Positions 36,075 to 49,184 are shown, counted from the first letter of the stretch. The stretch is DNA of 64,000 nucleotides from Gigaspora rosea (GCA_003550325.1 QKWP01001221.1:7941-71940); one strand, 5' to 3'. Notes: generated by a model from the sequence alone, not told the origin. Numbers and translations are program-made.

Positions 36075-36598
36075 TTAATCAGAGAAAAATTCAGTCAACA
36101 ATTTTTCATTCTCACACTCGTTTTCTACCAGATGTTTATCATTTACTTGATTAGCTGACCATTTGATCAATGTGGGAATTTTTCTGAGACGAATTCTCGA
36201 ATGGTGTTTGTACAGACTATTCACATACCTTTTTGAGATACTAAAATTAAAAAAAAAAAAGAAAAAAGAAAAAAGAAAAAAATTACACGTAATCAAAATG
36301 AATCGTAACATACTCAGGCCTTTCACCAACAGAAGCCTTAACAAGCACGCTGTTAGTTTTCTTTTCTATATGACGATTGATTATAGGGTCAGCATTTCTA
36401 CAATCAGGACACCAATCCCCTGTATAAATAAAATGGGTTAATTGTTAATTTCTCATGTTTAATAGTGTAAGTTTAAGAAAGAAATGTCTTCACACCATAA
36501 ATCAGTACATAAATATTTTTTCCAGAATAATTTTTTACGATATCATTAATTTTTTCATCGAAATTGTTTGGTTCCTTAATTTCAATTTTTTCAACCAT
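36075..36598 (-). CDS. thioredoxin-like protein, TXNDC17/TRP14-like
   Basis: Three minus-strand exons. Exon 1 (36496-36598, ATG at 36598) encodes MVEKIEIKEPNNFDEKIND and ends at YVLIYG. Exon 2 (36310-36419) carries the redox motif WCPDC, characteristic of TRP14/TXNDC17, then VGERPEY. Exon 3 (end 36075) has IPTLIKW, the cis-Pro region, and a short acidic tail. The product would be about 120 aa, the family's usual size. This family reduces small disulfides and S-nitrosothiols in the cytosol, downstream of thioredoxin reductase. The exon 1/2 junction is clean (G + GG). The exon 2/3 junction does not fit in phase with any AG I found, so there may be an indel or a missed splice site. Confidence 0.75.
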
Positions 36599-36800
36599 CG
36601 TTGTTTTTTATCAGACGTTTAAATTATTTCAATTTTGATTTAATGCATATTAAATGAAATGTGTCGTATTTCTATTGGTTAGAATCTCAATGCAAATCAA
36701 TTGTCTGGGTAATTTATTATAGCTGATTTCGAAAAGGTGTGAACGGCCACAGATCATTTCCTAAGTTTTCAAAACCCGCTCTAACCGGAATTTTACGGAA

Positions 36801-36979
36801 ATTAACACTTATTACGTAAATTTAGCACTCCTTCAGAGTCAGTCATTTAATTACAAGTTCTAATGCTAGCTCTAAAGTAACAAATCATATAAAGATTATG
36901 TTTTGATTATTTTAGAAATTGTAATTGTCAAATCAATGACTCTGGAAGGGTGTTATATTTACGTAATAAGTGTTAGTTC
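36801..36979. repeat. inverted repeat element upstream of the thioredoxin-like gene
   Basis: attaacacttattacgtaaa .. gactctgg-type arms mirror each other (36801-36842 and 36938-36979). Boundaries are approximate and may extend to cgctgttcacac-like words at 36730 and 37025. Confidence 0.65.
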
Positions 36980-37553
36980 CCTAAGTAAAAATATCGGGTG
37001 ATTACGTATAGTAGGTATGGAAATCGCTGTTCACACATTTTTTTTTAACAAACCTCCGAAGAGGACGCCATTTAGGCGTACTTTATTCACACATTTTTGA
37101 AAACAGCTGTAATTTTTACTAATCTAAATTTCCAGATTCTCCGATTTCCCACACGTGTATATGTAAATCGCTGTTTACATATTTTTGTAAACTGTTGTAA
37201 TAAAAAGACGAGAGCCTTTAGAGTACCAACGAAACATCAATTTTGTGTGGCCTTTATAGGTCTTATCCAAGACTACAAGGCGATTGTTTTTTTGCAAATT
37301 CCAAAATTTCTAACTTAGAAAATCATGTGACTGCGCCTTCGATCGTTGGTTACTAATATGCAGGTTTACCGAAAAATTAATTGCAACTAATTTTGTCATG
37401 CGTGTTTATAATTGCAATCAATTAAAATTATCTTAAAACTGTAGTTTTTATACATTATGTTATAACGTATATACACAAATTTTAGATACATTGTGTAGAA
37501 ACTTGATAATTTGTAATAATTGTGTTAGTCATAAGCCTATAACTGACTTACAT

Positions 37554-37701
37554 TTAATTAACTGGTTTGCCGGCCGTTCTTTTATTCTAACTAAATCTTT
37601 GGCAAAATTTTCAATATAGAATTTGTTTTTACATCATTTAATTAACTGGTTTGTAACTAAACCTTTGGCAAAATTTTCAATATAGAATTTGTTTTTACAT
37701 T
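37554..37701. repeat. two-copy tandem repeat
   Basis: aactggttt..aactaaa then tttggcaaaattttcaatat and agaatttgtttttaca occur twice in succession. Confidence 0.8.
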
Positions 37702-38160
37702 AAATTTAAAAATGAATTAAGACCTCTGGTACTATAAACATTTAAACCTTTTTGTGTAGTAAACAAAGTAATTTAGATTACCGTTTTTCACGAAATAACG
37801 CGCAGGGGTGAAATTATGAATTTTGGCCTAAATCAAGCTTAATTCGGGCCATTATTCGAAATAACGCCCATGCCCGTTATTTCGCGAAAATACGGTATAA
37901 AAAATTGCTTTATATTTGTTGTAAGTTGAACCGGAAATTAAACGGAATCGGAATTTTTATATACAAATATTATAAAACGCACAATTACTTTAGGGTTAGG
38001 GTGAGGTGAGACCTGGGATTTTATCTGTAAATTAGTATATACAAAATTTAGCAAGGAATTTTTTTTATTAGAGCCCCAAAGATGGTTTCATAAGCAAAAT
38101 TTTGAGATATGAACGTTTTTTTAAAAAAATAAACAAAAAAATGAAATTTTATGTTACACC

Positions 38161-38417
38161 TATACATGTTGGCAAAATCCCGACTTACTATAGTTTGGGA
38201 TTTGTCCGTCATCCCAAATCCCAAATCCCAAATTCTAGTATTACTAATATCTCAAAAACTTTATTAATAATCTTTATTTAAACAAATCATATATATTCTT
38301 ATAGTTATAAATAATATATTTACAAAATATTAAGATTATTTATTTGATTTAATCTTTTATAAATAGCAATTGTTTTTTTATTATTTGGAATTTGTCCGGG
38401 TTTTGCCAGCATGTATA
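38161..38417. mobile_element. 257-bp hAT-like MITE
   Basis: Ends TATACATGTTGGCAAAATCC and, inverted, TATACATGCTGGCAAAACCC; perfect 8-bp duplication gttacacc at 38153-38160 and 38418-38425. Inside is a short tandem tcccaaatcccaaatcccaa. Confidence 0.88.
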
Positions 38418-38425
38418 GTTACACC

Positions 38426-39234
38426 TGATCTTAAATTTTTATTGGCTATTCTAATAGTTTGTGTAACATGGTGTAAAACACCATAGGTGCGTTTTAGTAA
38501 AACTCTTTATATAAAACCAGCATTTGGACTATTTTTATCATTAATTTAACTAGAAAAGTCCAAATCTACTTAAATTCCTTTCCCATTTATAACACACACA
38601 TATATATTTGTGTTTACACTTTTTAAATAAATCTCAATAGCTGTGATAGCTGTTTAAAATTCAAAAATCAATGATTAGAGATAGAGATAGATTGACGAAG
38701 ATATGCCAATAGATTTATTTTAATTAAATAGATATTGGATAAGAAATTGATAATATGTAAAATTTATTTTTCAATCGCATGTTTATTATCAAAAAAATTT
38801 AAGTTTGGATAAAAGCTAAAATGAGAATATTAAGGATGAGAAAGGAAATATAATATTTAATATATACTATAATTGTAGTATGACATAAAACTTTTCAATA
38901 AAACACAAAAGTTATTATTACAAACAGATTATGCAGAAGATCTGTAAATCAATACTCATCTTTCGACATTCCAACTTTATATGAAGGAAATAGTAATTCT
39001 CTACCGATTTTTACTATGAAATTTATACTCTTCAACTGCAATTTATCACTTAAATATATTTTTGATAAGTTAATTGACTTGTCAATTGGTTTTTGAAACT
39101 CGCCTAGGGGCGCCACTAAAATTGTAAATATTAATATGTTTTGTATTCTTGGCGAATTTCCATTCATTTAAATGCATTACTATAACCTATACCAACTAAT
39201 AATCTTTAAATATAAATATTATTATCAAAAATAA
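38426..39234. other. no gene seen
   Basis: AT-rich interval downstream of the kinase on the minus strand. The ORF at 38949-39167 (-) is unrecognised. Confidence 0.5.
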
Positions 39235-40563
39235 TTACAGTTGAAGGGTTGTATTCGAGTGACTGTTGGCTAAGATTTTTAATATTTCACTAGTATAAAT
39301 AGCACGATTTTCCGTATTGTTAAGAGCATTAGGTTTGATTTCCATTTTTTTATCAGATTTTAAAAATTCAGCCAAAGTTTTAATGCTATTTTTCCATTTT
39401 AAAATAGTTTCATGAATTTCTATGGCGGATGGTCGTTTCTCTGGAACTTTATCCCAACATTTCTTCATAAGATTTACATAGCATGGTGCTGTTCCTTTAA
39501 TAATAGCTGGTCTTTTATCTCGAATTGCTATTTCCAGTATTAAATCTTCATCTTTATAATCGAAATATGCAACATTTCCTGAAGAAATTTCCCACATAAT
39601 CATTCCAAAAGAATAAATATCTGACGATTTGGTAAATTTTTGTCCTTCCAAAATTTCTGGTGCTATATATGGTAAGGCACCATAAATTCCTCCTGATTCT
39701 TTATCTAATGTTTTATTAATCGACGTTGCAAATCCTAAATCTCCGATATATGCATTATATAAATCATCTTGAAGTATATTACCACTATGTAAATCACAAT
39801 GAATAATATTATTCGAATGAATTAATTGATGCAATATAAGATAACAATTCTAATTTTTCCTTCCATTTCATTTGTGCAACTTTGTTAAGATTCGTACGCA
39901 AAGACCCATTCTTGCATAATGCATAACTAAAATATATTCATCTTTATCTTTAAGCTTTGATATTCCGTGGCACTGCAAAAATGTGGGGCTTTTAATTCCA
40001 ATATTTGAATATGCCTTTAACTTTAAATATAAATCTCATTATTAGAACAATAATGATATTTAATTTTAATAAAATTAGACTTATCAAATATGTACGTACC
40101 TCTGTCATAAGTTCTTTATGACTATTTTTTGATCATGAAATAATTTAAGTGCAACATTACGTCTTTGATCAGTGTTATTGCTTCTTCGTGTCCAAAAAGC
40201 AAAATAAACAGTTGCAAATCCACCTTGTCCAACTTTTTTCATAAATTTTAATTCTTCAATTGGAATCGGAATCCATGATACTGATAATTTATTTCTCGAT
40301 GATAAAGTTACTTGTCGATATTCGTTACTTTCTGCTTTTTGAAACCATTCAATGGCTTTTTCTTGATTAGGTAATGTTCCAATACCATTACGATAACATA
40401 ATCCAAGACTATATTGTCCATCATTGTGCCCATTTTCTGCAGATTTCAAGTACCAATAAAATGCCTTTTGTTCATCCTTAGACACACCCACACCTTCTTC
40501 ATAGCAGGCACCAAGATTATATTGTGCGGCCGAATTGCCTTTTTCGGCAGATTTTAAATACAA
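39235..40563 (-). pseudogene. protein kinase with N-terminal Sel1 repeats, frameshifted
   Basis: Minus strand. Two Sel1 repeats (NLGACYEEGVGVSKDE..) precede WIPIPIEELKFMKKVGQGGFATVYFAFW and VALKLF, so the glycine loop and beta-3 Lys are intact. Exon end is at 40100 (before gtacgt) and the intron is 40015-40099. Exon 2 carries YILVMHYA, then HCDLHSGNIL, GDLGFAT, the activation segment with GALPYIAPEIL, and a C-lobe with CWDKVPEKRPSA, ending at 39235. One-base shifts occur near 40130, 39925 and 39845. All catalytic motifs are present in pieces, so it is either a recent pseudogene or a real gene damaged by indel errors. The Sel1 array runs into it without a visible promoter gap, so it may be the C-terminal part of the upstream gene. 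Confidence 0.8.
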
Positions 40564-43500
40564 TTCAAATGCCTTTTTTCGTTCTTGGCTGTGCCTATGC
40601 CGTTTTTGTAACAGAATCCAAGGCTATTTTGTCCATTCAAATTGCCGCCATCAGCAGCTTTCGAATGCCACATAAATGCTTGTATTTCATCTTTATTTTC
40701 ATAGTAGAATCCGACATTATTTTGCCCTTGAGTATTGCCACCAATAGCAGGTTTTAAATACCATTCAAATGCCTTTTTTTCATTCTTGGATATGTATATA
40801 CCATTTTCATAAAAATATCCAAGACTATACTGTCCATCGGAATTGCCGCTTTTGGCCGATTTTAAATACCATTCAAATGCTTTTTTTTCATCTTTGGAAA
40901 TACCTATACCATTTTCATAGCATGAACCAAGACTATATTTCCATTGGGATTGCCATTTTCAGCAGATTTTAAATACCATTCAAATGCTTTTTCTTTATTC
41001 TTGGATGTGCCTATACCATTTTTATAACAAATTCCAAGGCTACACTGTCCATTAGAATTGCCACCTTGGGCAGAGTTCAAATACCATTCAAATGCCTTTT
41101 TTTCATTCTTGGATGTGTATATACCATTTTCATAAAAAGATCCAAGACTATACTGTCCATCGGAATTGCCGCCTTTGGCTGATTTTAAATACCATTCAAA
41201 TGCTTTTTTTTCATCTTTGAAAATGCCTATACCATTTTCAAAGCATGATCCAAGACAATACTGTCCATTGGGATTGCCACCTTCAGCGGATTTTAAATAC
41301 CACTCAAATGCTTTTTTTTCATCCTTGAATGTACCTATCCCGTTTTCATAGCAAGATCCAAGTCTATATTGTCCCTTGGAATTGCCGCTTTTGGCAGATT
41401 TTAAATACAATGCAAATGCTTTTTCTTTATTTTTAAGTATACCTATACCGTTTTCATAGCAAGATCCAAGACTACACAGTCCATTGGAATCGTCACATTG
41501 AGCAGATTTTAAATACCATTCTAATGCTTTTTTTTTATTTTTAGGTGTACCTATACCATTTTCATAGCAATATCCAAGATTATACTGTCCAATAGGATTA
41601 CCATATTCAGCAGATTTTAAAAATAACCTAAATGCTTTTATTTTATCCTTAAAAGTGCCAACGCCATTTTCATAGTAGAATCCAGCAGATTTAAAATAAC
41701 ATTCTAATGCTTCCTTTTCATTCTTAATAACACCTATACCATTCTCGTAGCAAAATCCAAGCTTAATCTGTCCATCAGAACTTCCACCTTTGGCCGATTT
41801 TAAATACCATTCAAATGCTTTTTTTTCATCCTTGGATGTGCCCATACCATTTTCATAGCAAGATCCAAGACTATACTGCCCATTGGATTTGCCACCTTCA
41901 GCAGATTTTAAATACCATTCAAATGCTTTTTTTCATCCCTGGATGTGCCTATACCGTTTTCATAACAAGATCCAAGATTAAATTGTCCATTAGAATTGCC
42001 ACCTTCAGCGGATTTTACATACCATTCAAATGCTTTTTTTTTGCCTCTGAGTGTGCCTATACCATTTTTATAGCAAGATCCAAGATTAAACTGTCCAATA
42101 GAATAGCCACCTTCAGCTGATTTTAAATACCACTAAAATGCCTTTTTGTTATCTTTAAATGTGCCTATACCATTTTTAAAACAATACCCAAGACTATACT
42201 GTGCAATAGAATTGCCACCTTCGGCTGATATTGAATACCATTTAAATGCTTCTTTTTGTCTCTGAGTGTACCTATACCATTTCATAGCAAGATCCAAGTC
42301 TATATTGCCCATTGGAATTGCCGTCTTTGGCAGATTTTACATACAATACAAATGCATTATTTCCATCTTTGGGTGTACCTATACCGTTTTCATAGCAAGA
42401 CCCAACCACCTCTGGCAGATTTTAAATACCATTCAAATGCTTTTTTTTTCATTCTTGGATGTGCCTATACCATTTTTATAGCAAGATCCAAGGCTACATT
42501 GTCCATTGGGATTGCCACCTTGGGCAGATTTTAAATACCATTCAAATGCTTTTTTTTCATCCTTGGATGAAGATCCAAGACTATACTGTCCTTTGGAATT
42601 GCCGCCTTTGGCCGATTTTAAATACCATTCGAATGCTTTTTTTTCATCTTTGGAAATACCCATACCATTTTCATAGCATGATCCTAGACCATACTGTCCG
42701 TTGGAATTACCACCTTCGGCAGATTTCGAATACCATTCAAATGCTTTTTTTTCATCTTTGGGTGTACCTATACCATTTTCATAGCAAAATCCAAGACTAT
42801 ACTGTCCATTAGTACTACCATATTCAGCAGATTTCAAAAACCATTCAAATGCCTTTATTCCATCTATAAAGGTTTCTGCACCATTTCTATAGTAGAAATT
42901 AAAATACCACTCTAATGCCTTCTCTTCATTCTTGACTACTGCTATGCCATTTTCATAGCAGAATCCAAGGCTTCTCTGTCCATCAGAATTGCCACTTTTT
43001 GCAGATTTTAAATACCACTTAAATGCCCTTCCTTCATCCATTATAGTACCTCTACCATAATGATAGCACAATCCAATTTTATGCTGTCCAATAGAATTTC
43101 CACCTTCGGCAGACATTAAATACCATTCAAATGCCTTTTTTTCATCCCTGGATGTGCCTATACCAATTTCATAGCAAGATCCAAGATTATACTGTCCATT
43201 GGAATTACCACGTTCGGCAGATTTTAAATACCACTCAAATGCCTTTTTTTCATCTTTATGTGTACCAATACCATTTTCGTAGCAAGCTCCAAGACTACAC
43301 TGTCCATTAGAATTGCCATTTACAGCAGATTTTAAATACCATTCAAATGCTTTTTTTTCATTTTTAGGTGTGCCTATACCATTTTCGTAGCAAGATCCAA
43401 GACTACACTGTCCATTGCAATTGCCACCTTCAGCAGATTTTAAATACCACTCAAAGGTTTTTTTTCATCTTTGAGTGTACCAATACCATTTTCATAGAAA

Positions 43501-43870
43501 GATCCACGACAACGCTGTCCATCTAAATTGCCTCTTTGAGCGGATTTTAAATACCATTCAAATGCTTTTTTTTTATCCTTGAATGCGTATATGCCATTTT
43601 CATAGAAAGATCCAAGACTATACTGTCCATTGGAACTGACGCCTTCGGTAGGTTTTAAATACCATACAAATGCTTTTTTTTCATCTTTAAGTGTACCTAT
43701 ATCATATTCATAGCATGATACAAGATAACACTGTCCAACAGAATAGCCACCTTCAGATGATTTTAAATAACACTCGAATGCCTTTTTTTCATCCTTAGGT
43801 GTGTTTATACCATTTTCGTAACAAGATCCGAGACTACACTGCTCAATAGAATTAATACCTTTAGCAGATT
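40564..43870 (-). pseudogene. Sel1 repeat array, broken into frames
   Basis: 108-bp units encode the 36-residue Sel1 repeat, with LGSCYENGIGT, KDEKKAFEWYLKSA and GNSNGQYS in each unit. Long frames survive at 40904-41845 (313 aa) and 42433-43116 (227 aa); between them the same unit continues in other frames after one- or two-base shifts. Sel1 repeats form alpha-solenoid scaffolds for protein complexes. High identity between neighbouring units points to recent tandem duplication or gene conversion. Opposite-strand ORFs here are shadows of the repeat. Confidence 0.88.
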
Positions 43871-46800
43871 TTAAATACCATTCAAATGCCTTTTTTTAAC
43901 CTTGGATGCGCCCATACATTTTCCGTAGGAAAATCCAAGATTTAGCTGCCCATAAGAATTGCCATTCTCAGATTTCAAAAACCATTCAAATACCTCATTC
44001 TTATTAGACTTTAAATACCACTCAGACGCTTTTTTTACATCTATGGTCGTGCCTATGCCATTTTGATAGCAGAATCCAGCATTGAACTGCCCTATCGAAT
44101 TACCACCTTCAGCGGATTTTACATACCACTCAAATGCTTTTTTTTCATCTCTGAGTGTACCTATACCATTTTCATAGCAAGATCCAAGATTACACTGTCC
44201 ATTAGAATTGCCATCTTCAGCAGATTTTAAATACCATTCAAAGGCCTTTTTTTCATCCTTAGATGTGCCTATACCATTTTCGTAGTAAAATCCAAGGCTA
44301 CACTGTCCCTTGGAATTGCCACCTTTGGCAGATTTTAAATACCATACAAATGCTTTTTTTTCATCTTTAGGTGTACCTATACCATTTTCATAGCAAGATC
44401 CAAGATTAAACTGTCCAATAGAATAGCCACCTTCAGCTGATTTTAAATACCACTCAAATGCTTTTTTTTCATCCTTAGATGTGCCTATACCATTTTCGTA
44501 ACAACATCCAAGATTAAATTGTCCATTAGAATTGCCACCTTCAGCTGATTTTAAATACCACTCAAATGCTTTTTTTTCATCCTTGGATGTGCCTATACCA
44601 TTTTTGTAACAAGATCCAAGACTACACTGCCCAATAGAATTACCACCTTCAGCAGATTTTAAAAACCATTCAAATGCCTTTTTTTCATCCTTAGATGTGC
44701 CAATACCGTTTCCAAAGCAAAATCCAAGATTATGCTGTCCATAAGAATTCCCATCCTCAGCAGATTTCAAAAACCATTCAAATGTTTCTTTCTTATTAGA
44801 CTTCAAATACCACATAGATGCTTTTTTTTCATCCTTGACCGTGCCTATACCATTTTGATAGCAGAATCCAACATTGAACTGTCCTATCGAATCGCCCCTT
44901 TCAGCAAATTCCAAAAACCACTCAAATGCTTTTTTTTTATTACTGATTATGCCTATCCCGTTTTCATAGCAGAATATTGATTCTTTCAATAACTTTATTG
45001 CCTTTTCATAGTTATTGTTAGCTGCTAACTTTAAGTATATTATCCCAAGTTCCTTGTGTTTATCGTCTTTTGGTACTTTAAGTTTTCCATTAATATAAAT
45101 ATCTCCTAAATAATACATTGCATCAACACTTTCATTAGCAGCTAATTTAAAATAATGTAGGATTTTATAGTAGTATTTCCCTTTTTTATTTTCATCAAGA
45201 TTTCTAAGATTATTAAGCAACGAAACTGCATATTGGCACTGTGCATCTGCATCATTAAGATCTAGTTTTGGATTGTTCATAATTTCATCAAAGGTTAACT
45301 CTTTATCTTCAAATAGCATTAAATCAAGTTTTAGGCTGTTCATTTCATCCAAGTTTAATTCGAATGACATTAAATCCGTTAAATCAAGTTTAAAATGGTC
45401 CATATTTTCATCCAAGTTTATTTCTTTATCTTTGAGCAACATTGAATCTTTAGAACAAACTGGATAGGTTACAGATAACTTTTCAACCTTTTCGTTTAAA
45501 TTTACTATAGTCATTCGGTCGGTTGGTGTATGTTGCCATGCTATATAAATTATGCAAGAAATAAATCGAAAGTTAAGAAAATGATATAAAACTCAAAGTG
45601 AAATTACCTTTTCTGATGATTTCAATAAATTGTTTTTGAATCTTATATTCGTTAGGAGTTTTGAAATTTCCTGTCATAAGCTCTTCTCGGTTACCACTTA
45701 AAACATGATCTGATACTTGCTTAATATTCATATTTTTGTATGGAATGTTTTCATAGCAAAGCTCCCAAATAAGCATTCCAAGGCTAATCACAAAGAATAA
45801 TTATTAAAAAATCAGGTCAATTTTTAATTCAAAAATTTTAATATTAACTATAAGCACCTGAACATTTCGCGATTAAATGTATAATTGTCTTTATCATTTC
45901 TCTTAATTTTCTTAATTTGTTCGGGTGCCATCCAACGAACATTTGGTAAGATGCCTGAGTCGTCCTCCTCACATATCTCATGTGAAAACTTGTGATTTCC
46001 AAGTTTTACATCCAAGTTACGTAAAACCTACAGCATAATTTAAATGTGCCCTATGAAAAAAGTGGTCCGGTGGTGTTACGGTTTAGCACGGAGGTGTCCG
46101 TGATGGCACGTGCACTGTGGCACGTATATATACGACACACGGAATGGCACGTGTTTAAAATGATACATTGTGTATGTCCACAATGACACGTGTAAGTTTT
46201 TATACGGAATGGCACGTATTCGGGATGACACGTATAGGCTCGTTAGTTGGAATTACACGTATTTAATGGCACGTGTATCTCGTGTAGCCAATAAAATCGC
46301 AGGATCAGGTGTAACGTGAAAATTCAAAACAAACGAAATTTTTTAAAAAATCATCTGTACCTCCAAATCTCATCTATGAAATGCTTTTTTTTTTAATTCC
46401 TAAAAAAAAAAAATTCCTTGCAAAATTTTGCTATAGGCATGTTTGTTACCACCCTTCACAATTATACTGTACTCTAACTAAATTGAATTCATTCTTGTCG
46501 TAAGAAATATATGCACGTAAACTTACGTGTGCCTCGACCCGTGCCAAAACACGTGAATTTTGGCTTAGTAAAGTGCAGCAAAACCCGGTCCATTTACGGT
46601 CCAAAATGTCCGGGCAGACGGTCCAATTCGGACCATTTTAGTCGTGCCAACACGGAACTCGCACGTGCAAACCCGTCTCTTTAGCCGTTCCACAGATCAC
46701 CGTGCTTTTCCGTAGAACCACGTGCATATCCGGACGGATTTTTTTATAGGGGTGTTAACAAATTGATATATCTAATATGATTACTATAAGTCATTCGAAA

Positions 46801-48036
46801 TTAATTGTGTTTCACATTTATTTTTTATTTGTGTCTAATAAAAAAGAAGCTAATATTTCAGGCCTTTTTTAAGATCTACAGTTGAAGTTGAGAAAAAGGA
46901 ATTGATTGTCTGATTTTTGAGGATACTTACAAAAACATTCTCGCATCTAAGATCATAGTGAAAAATATTTACTGTACGTAAAAACACTATACCACGGCAG
47001 ATATCTCGAATAATTTGGATTTTTCTAGTCCATGGTATAAATATTTGTTGTAAAGCTCTTTTAATGTCCCATTTTCAGCCCATTCAAGAACTATAACTTT
47101 ATTGTTATTGACATTTGAGAGTCCATAAAATTGGAGAATATATTTTGATTGTAGTTTTGTAAGAATTGATAACTGAATTCCTAGATTTTGGAATTCTATG
47201 GGTGCTATGGGTTTGCAGGAAACTTTCTTCTTTTTATAAATCCTCATAACGATATTATTACGAATATTGGTTTCTTTACGAACAAGAGGTTCATTCAATT
47301 CATTTGGGTTAATTATTTGCACGTGTAAATTGGCATCAGTTTGTAATCGACTTTTTAGGGATTGATTTTTTATGGAGTCAATTATTTCTATCATTTAAAG
47401 TCCATGGTTTGGCATTTCTAGTCTCTCGATGGCCTAAAACATATATATACGAGTTACAATAAATTTAATTAATAAATAAATAAAATTTATAAAATTTACG
47501 TATACTTATAATCATACTTTTTCAGTTTTTTCTAGTGCTTTCTCGACTTTTTTTGTTTCCTCAGTTTTATCTTTAGCTCTATAAAATGCATTGTTCACTC
47601 TCAAAATAACTTGCAGATTTTTCATACACAAGTCATATTTCTCAATTACATCTTCATATTCATATTTAGCTGAGAAAAATCTGATAAAAAATCGATTTAA
47701 CTTTGATACTTTATAAGTATAATCTTTGATATCTCTTATAACTTTTTCAAGTCTCTGAAGAGCCAACCTATATGTTTCTGTACGAAAATTTTTTAACTTC
47801 TCTTCATTTCTCGTAATTCTTTCCTTCATAATAATTATGGCTTGACTTGCTGAATATGCACGGTTTGCCATAATTAAGCAAACTTCTTTATTAATTTCTG
47901 CATTTTTGTAAATTTCATTAATTTCCTTAATTATATCATCAACTGTTGGGCCAACGTGTTGCAAGATTCTAATTACAGTTTCAGCTGAAAATTCTTGCGC
48001 AGTTTCAGTTTCAACAATATGAACTTCAGCCTTCAT
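43871..48036 (-). CDS. MLKL-like helical domain + pseudokinase + Sel1 array
   Basis: Five minus-strand exons: 47518-48036, 46931-47433, 45858-46027, 45609-45783, 43871-45540. Exon 1 (173 aa) is all-helical and resembles the N-terminal four-helix domain of MLKL-type proteins. Exons 2-4 form a kinase fold: the VSCK lysine, hinge VLEWAENGTL, a catalytic loop HYDLRCENVF, then KLGNHKF where DFG should be, then RWMAPEQI and WELCYENIPY. Loss of the DFG Asp and of a glycine loop marks it as a pseudokinase. Exon 5 closes the C-lobe (WQHTPTDRMTI), passes a ~130-aa linker and enters about ten Sel1 repeats. Lesions: a TAA at 47395-47397, a -1 shift near 47038 and a shift at 43871, after which the array continues. 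Intron 46028-46930 hosts a transposon. In animals and plants such proteins execute membrane-disrupting cell death; that role here is inference. Confidence 0.78.
46049..46752. mobile_element. CACGTG-rich inverted-repeat element inside an intron
   Basis: Ends CCCTATGAAAAAAGTGGTCC and, inverted, CCCCTATAAAAAAATCCGTC. The interior has at least ten cacgtg/cacgta words (ggcacgtgt, gacacgtgt, gcacgtgca). It lies wholly within intron 2 of the MLKL-like gene. Target duplication not resolved (possibly gtg). Confidence 0.7.
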
Positions 48037-48712
48037 GATTAAATTACTACTTGAAATTTTGTAAATTATTAAAAAACCAACTTTTATGAATAAAATTTAT
48101 TGAACATAAAGTTTAGACTACTGTGTATGTGTGAAATATTTTTACGAAGATGATAAATAAAAAATCATTCATTTTTATAATTCGTGTGTAATCTAGTTAG
48201 TATATCAGATAAGTAATTACTGAAACTGGTATAAGAGGTGTATATTGTAATGTACTGTAATACGTACTGTTACATGTTTGCGAACACAAATTTTCAAAAC
48301 TAAAAAAAGAAACGGATTATGATTTAAAATTCAATATCTATCTATACAAACTTTTAACAATTTTACGAACGAAATTTTAACAATTTTTTACAGGCGAAAT
48401 TTTAAGTATAAGAAATTGGGCGTACGATGAAAAATAATGAAAATTAACGGATTTTTTTCATCGGAATTAATGTCACTCCCATGAGCTGCTACGCAACACA
48501 CGAGTGACAACTCCGATAAAAAAAATTTCCTGTTATTTTATATTTCCAATATTGATGTTATTGTTCATATTATTTTAGTATGTGAAATTTTTTGTTGTGA
48601 CATTTTCATAAATGATGATGTCATTTTATGACAAAAATATCAATGCAATAAATTTTTACATGATTATATCACATGAACAATAACAATTTTTCACGGGTGA
48701 AAATTTAAAAAA
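48037..48712. other. intergenic, divergent gene starts; small hairpins
   Basis: Lies between the minus-strand MLKL-like gene and the plus-strand BTB relic. A hairpin at about 48455-48540 pairs ttcatcggaatt..tgtcactcc with gagtgaca.ctccgat; a second weak inverted pair spans about 48560-48690. No TATA-type signal can be singled out in such AT-rich DNA. Confidence 0.55.
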
Positions 48713-49184
48713 ATGACATCAATACCAATTATTAATCAAAAATTTACTACAAAACTTTCTGTCGAGTTAATGAAGAAGATGACGAACATAATGTAATAAT
48801 CGAAGCTGGTGAAGAACCAAATGTTAAAAAATTTAAAGCTCATTATTATATTTTGGGAATGAGATCACCTTATTTCCGTCAAGCTTTATCCAGTAGGTGG
48901 GCTAATCAAGAAAATGGTGTATATATTTTTAAAAAACCAAATATTTCTATAGAAACTTTTATCATCATTTTGAATTTTTTCTAAATAGGTTTAATTTGCG
49001 AAAAACGATTTTTAAATAAAAAAAAAATCTCTTTCTAAATGTTTGTTCTAAAATTGTTAGGAATTGTTCGGAATGGAGTCGATTTTCCGAACAAGGGTTT
49101 ATGTTTATACTGTTTTCATTACGATGTTTGTAAGGGATGTAAAAATAGAAAAATTTTGATTAAAAATATCGTATAAAAAAACGC

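Noticed and set aside
40524..42812. Series of plus-strand ORFs with repeated peptides
   Set aside because: They are antisense readings of the 108-bp Sel1 repeats and appear in every long array.
43871..45514. Regular 108-bp periodicity as a CRISPR or satellite array
   Set aside because: There are no spacers; the units are continuous codons for the Sel1 repeat.
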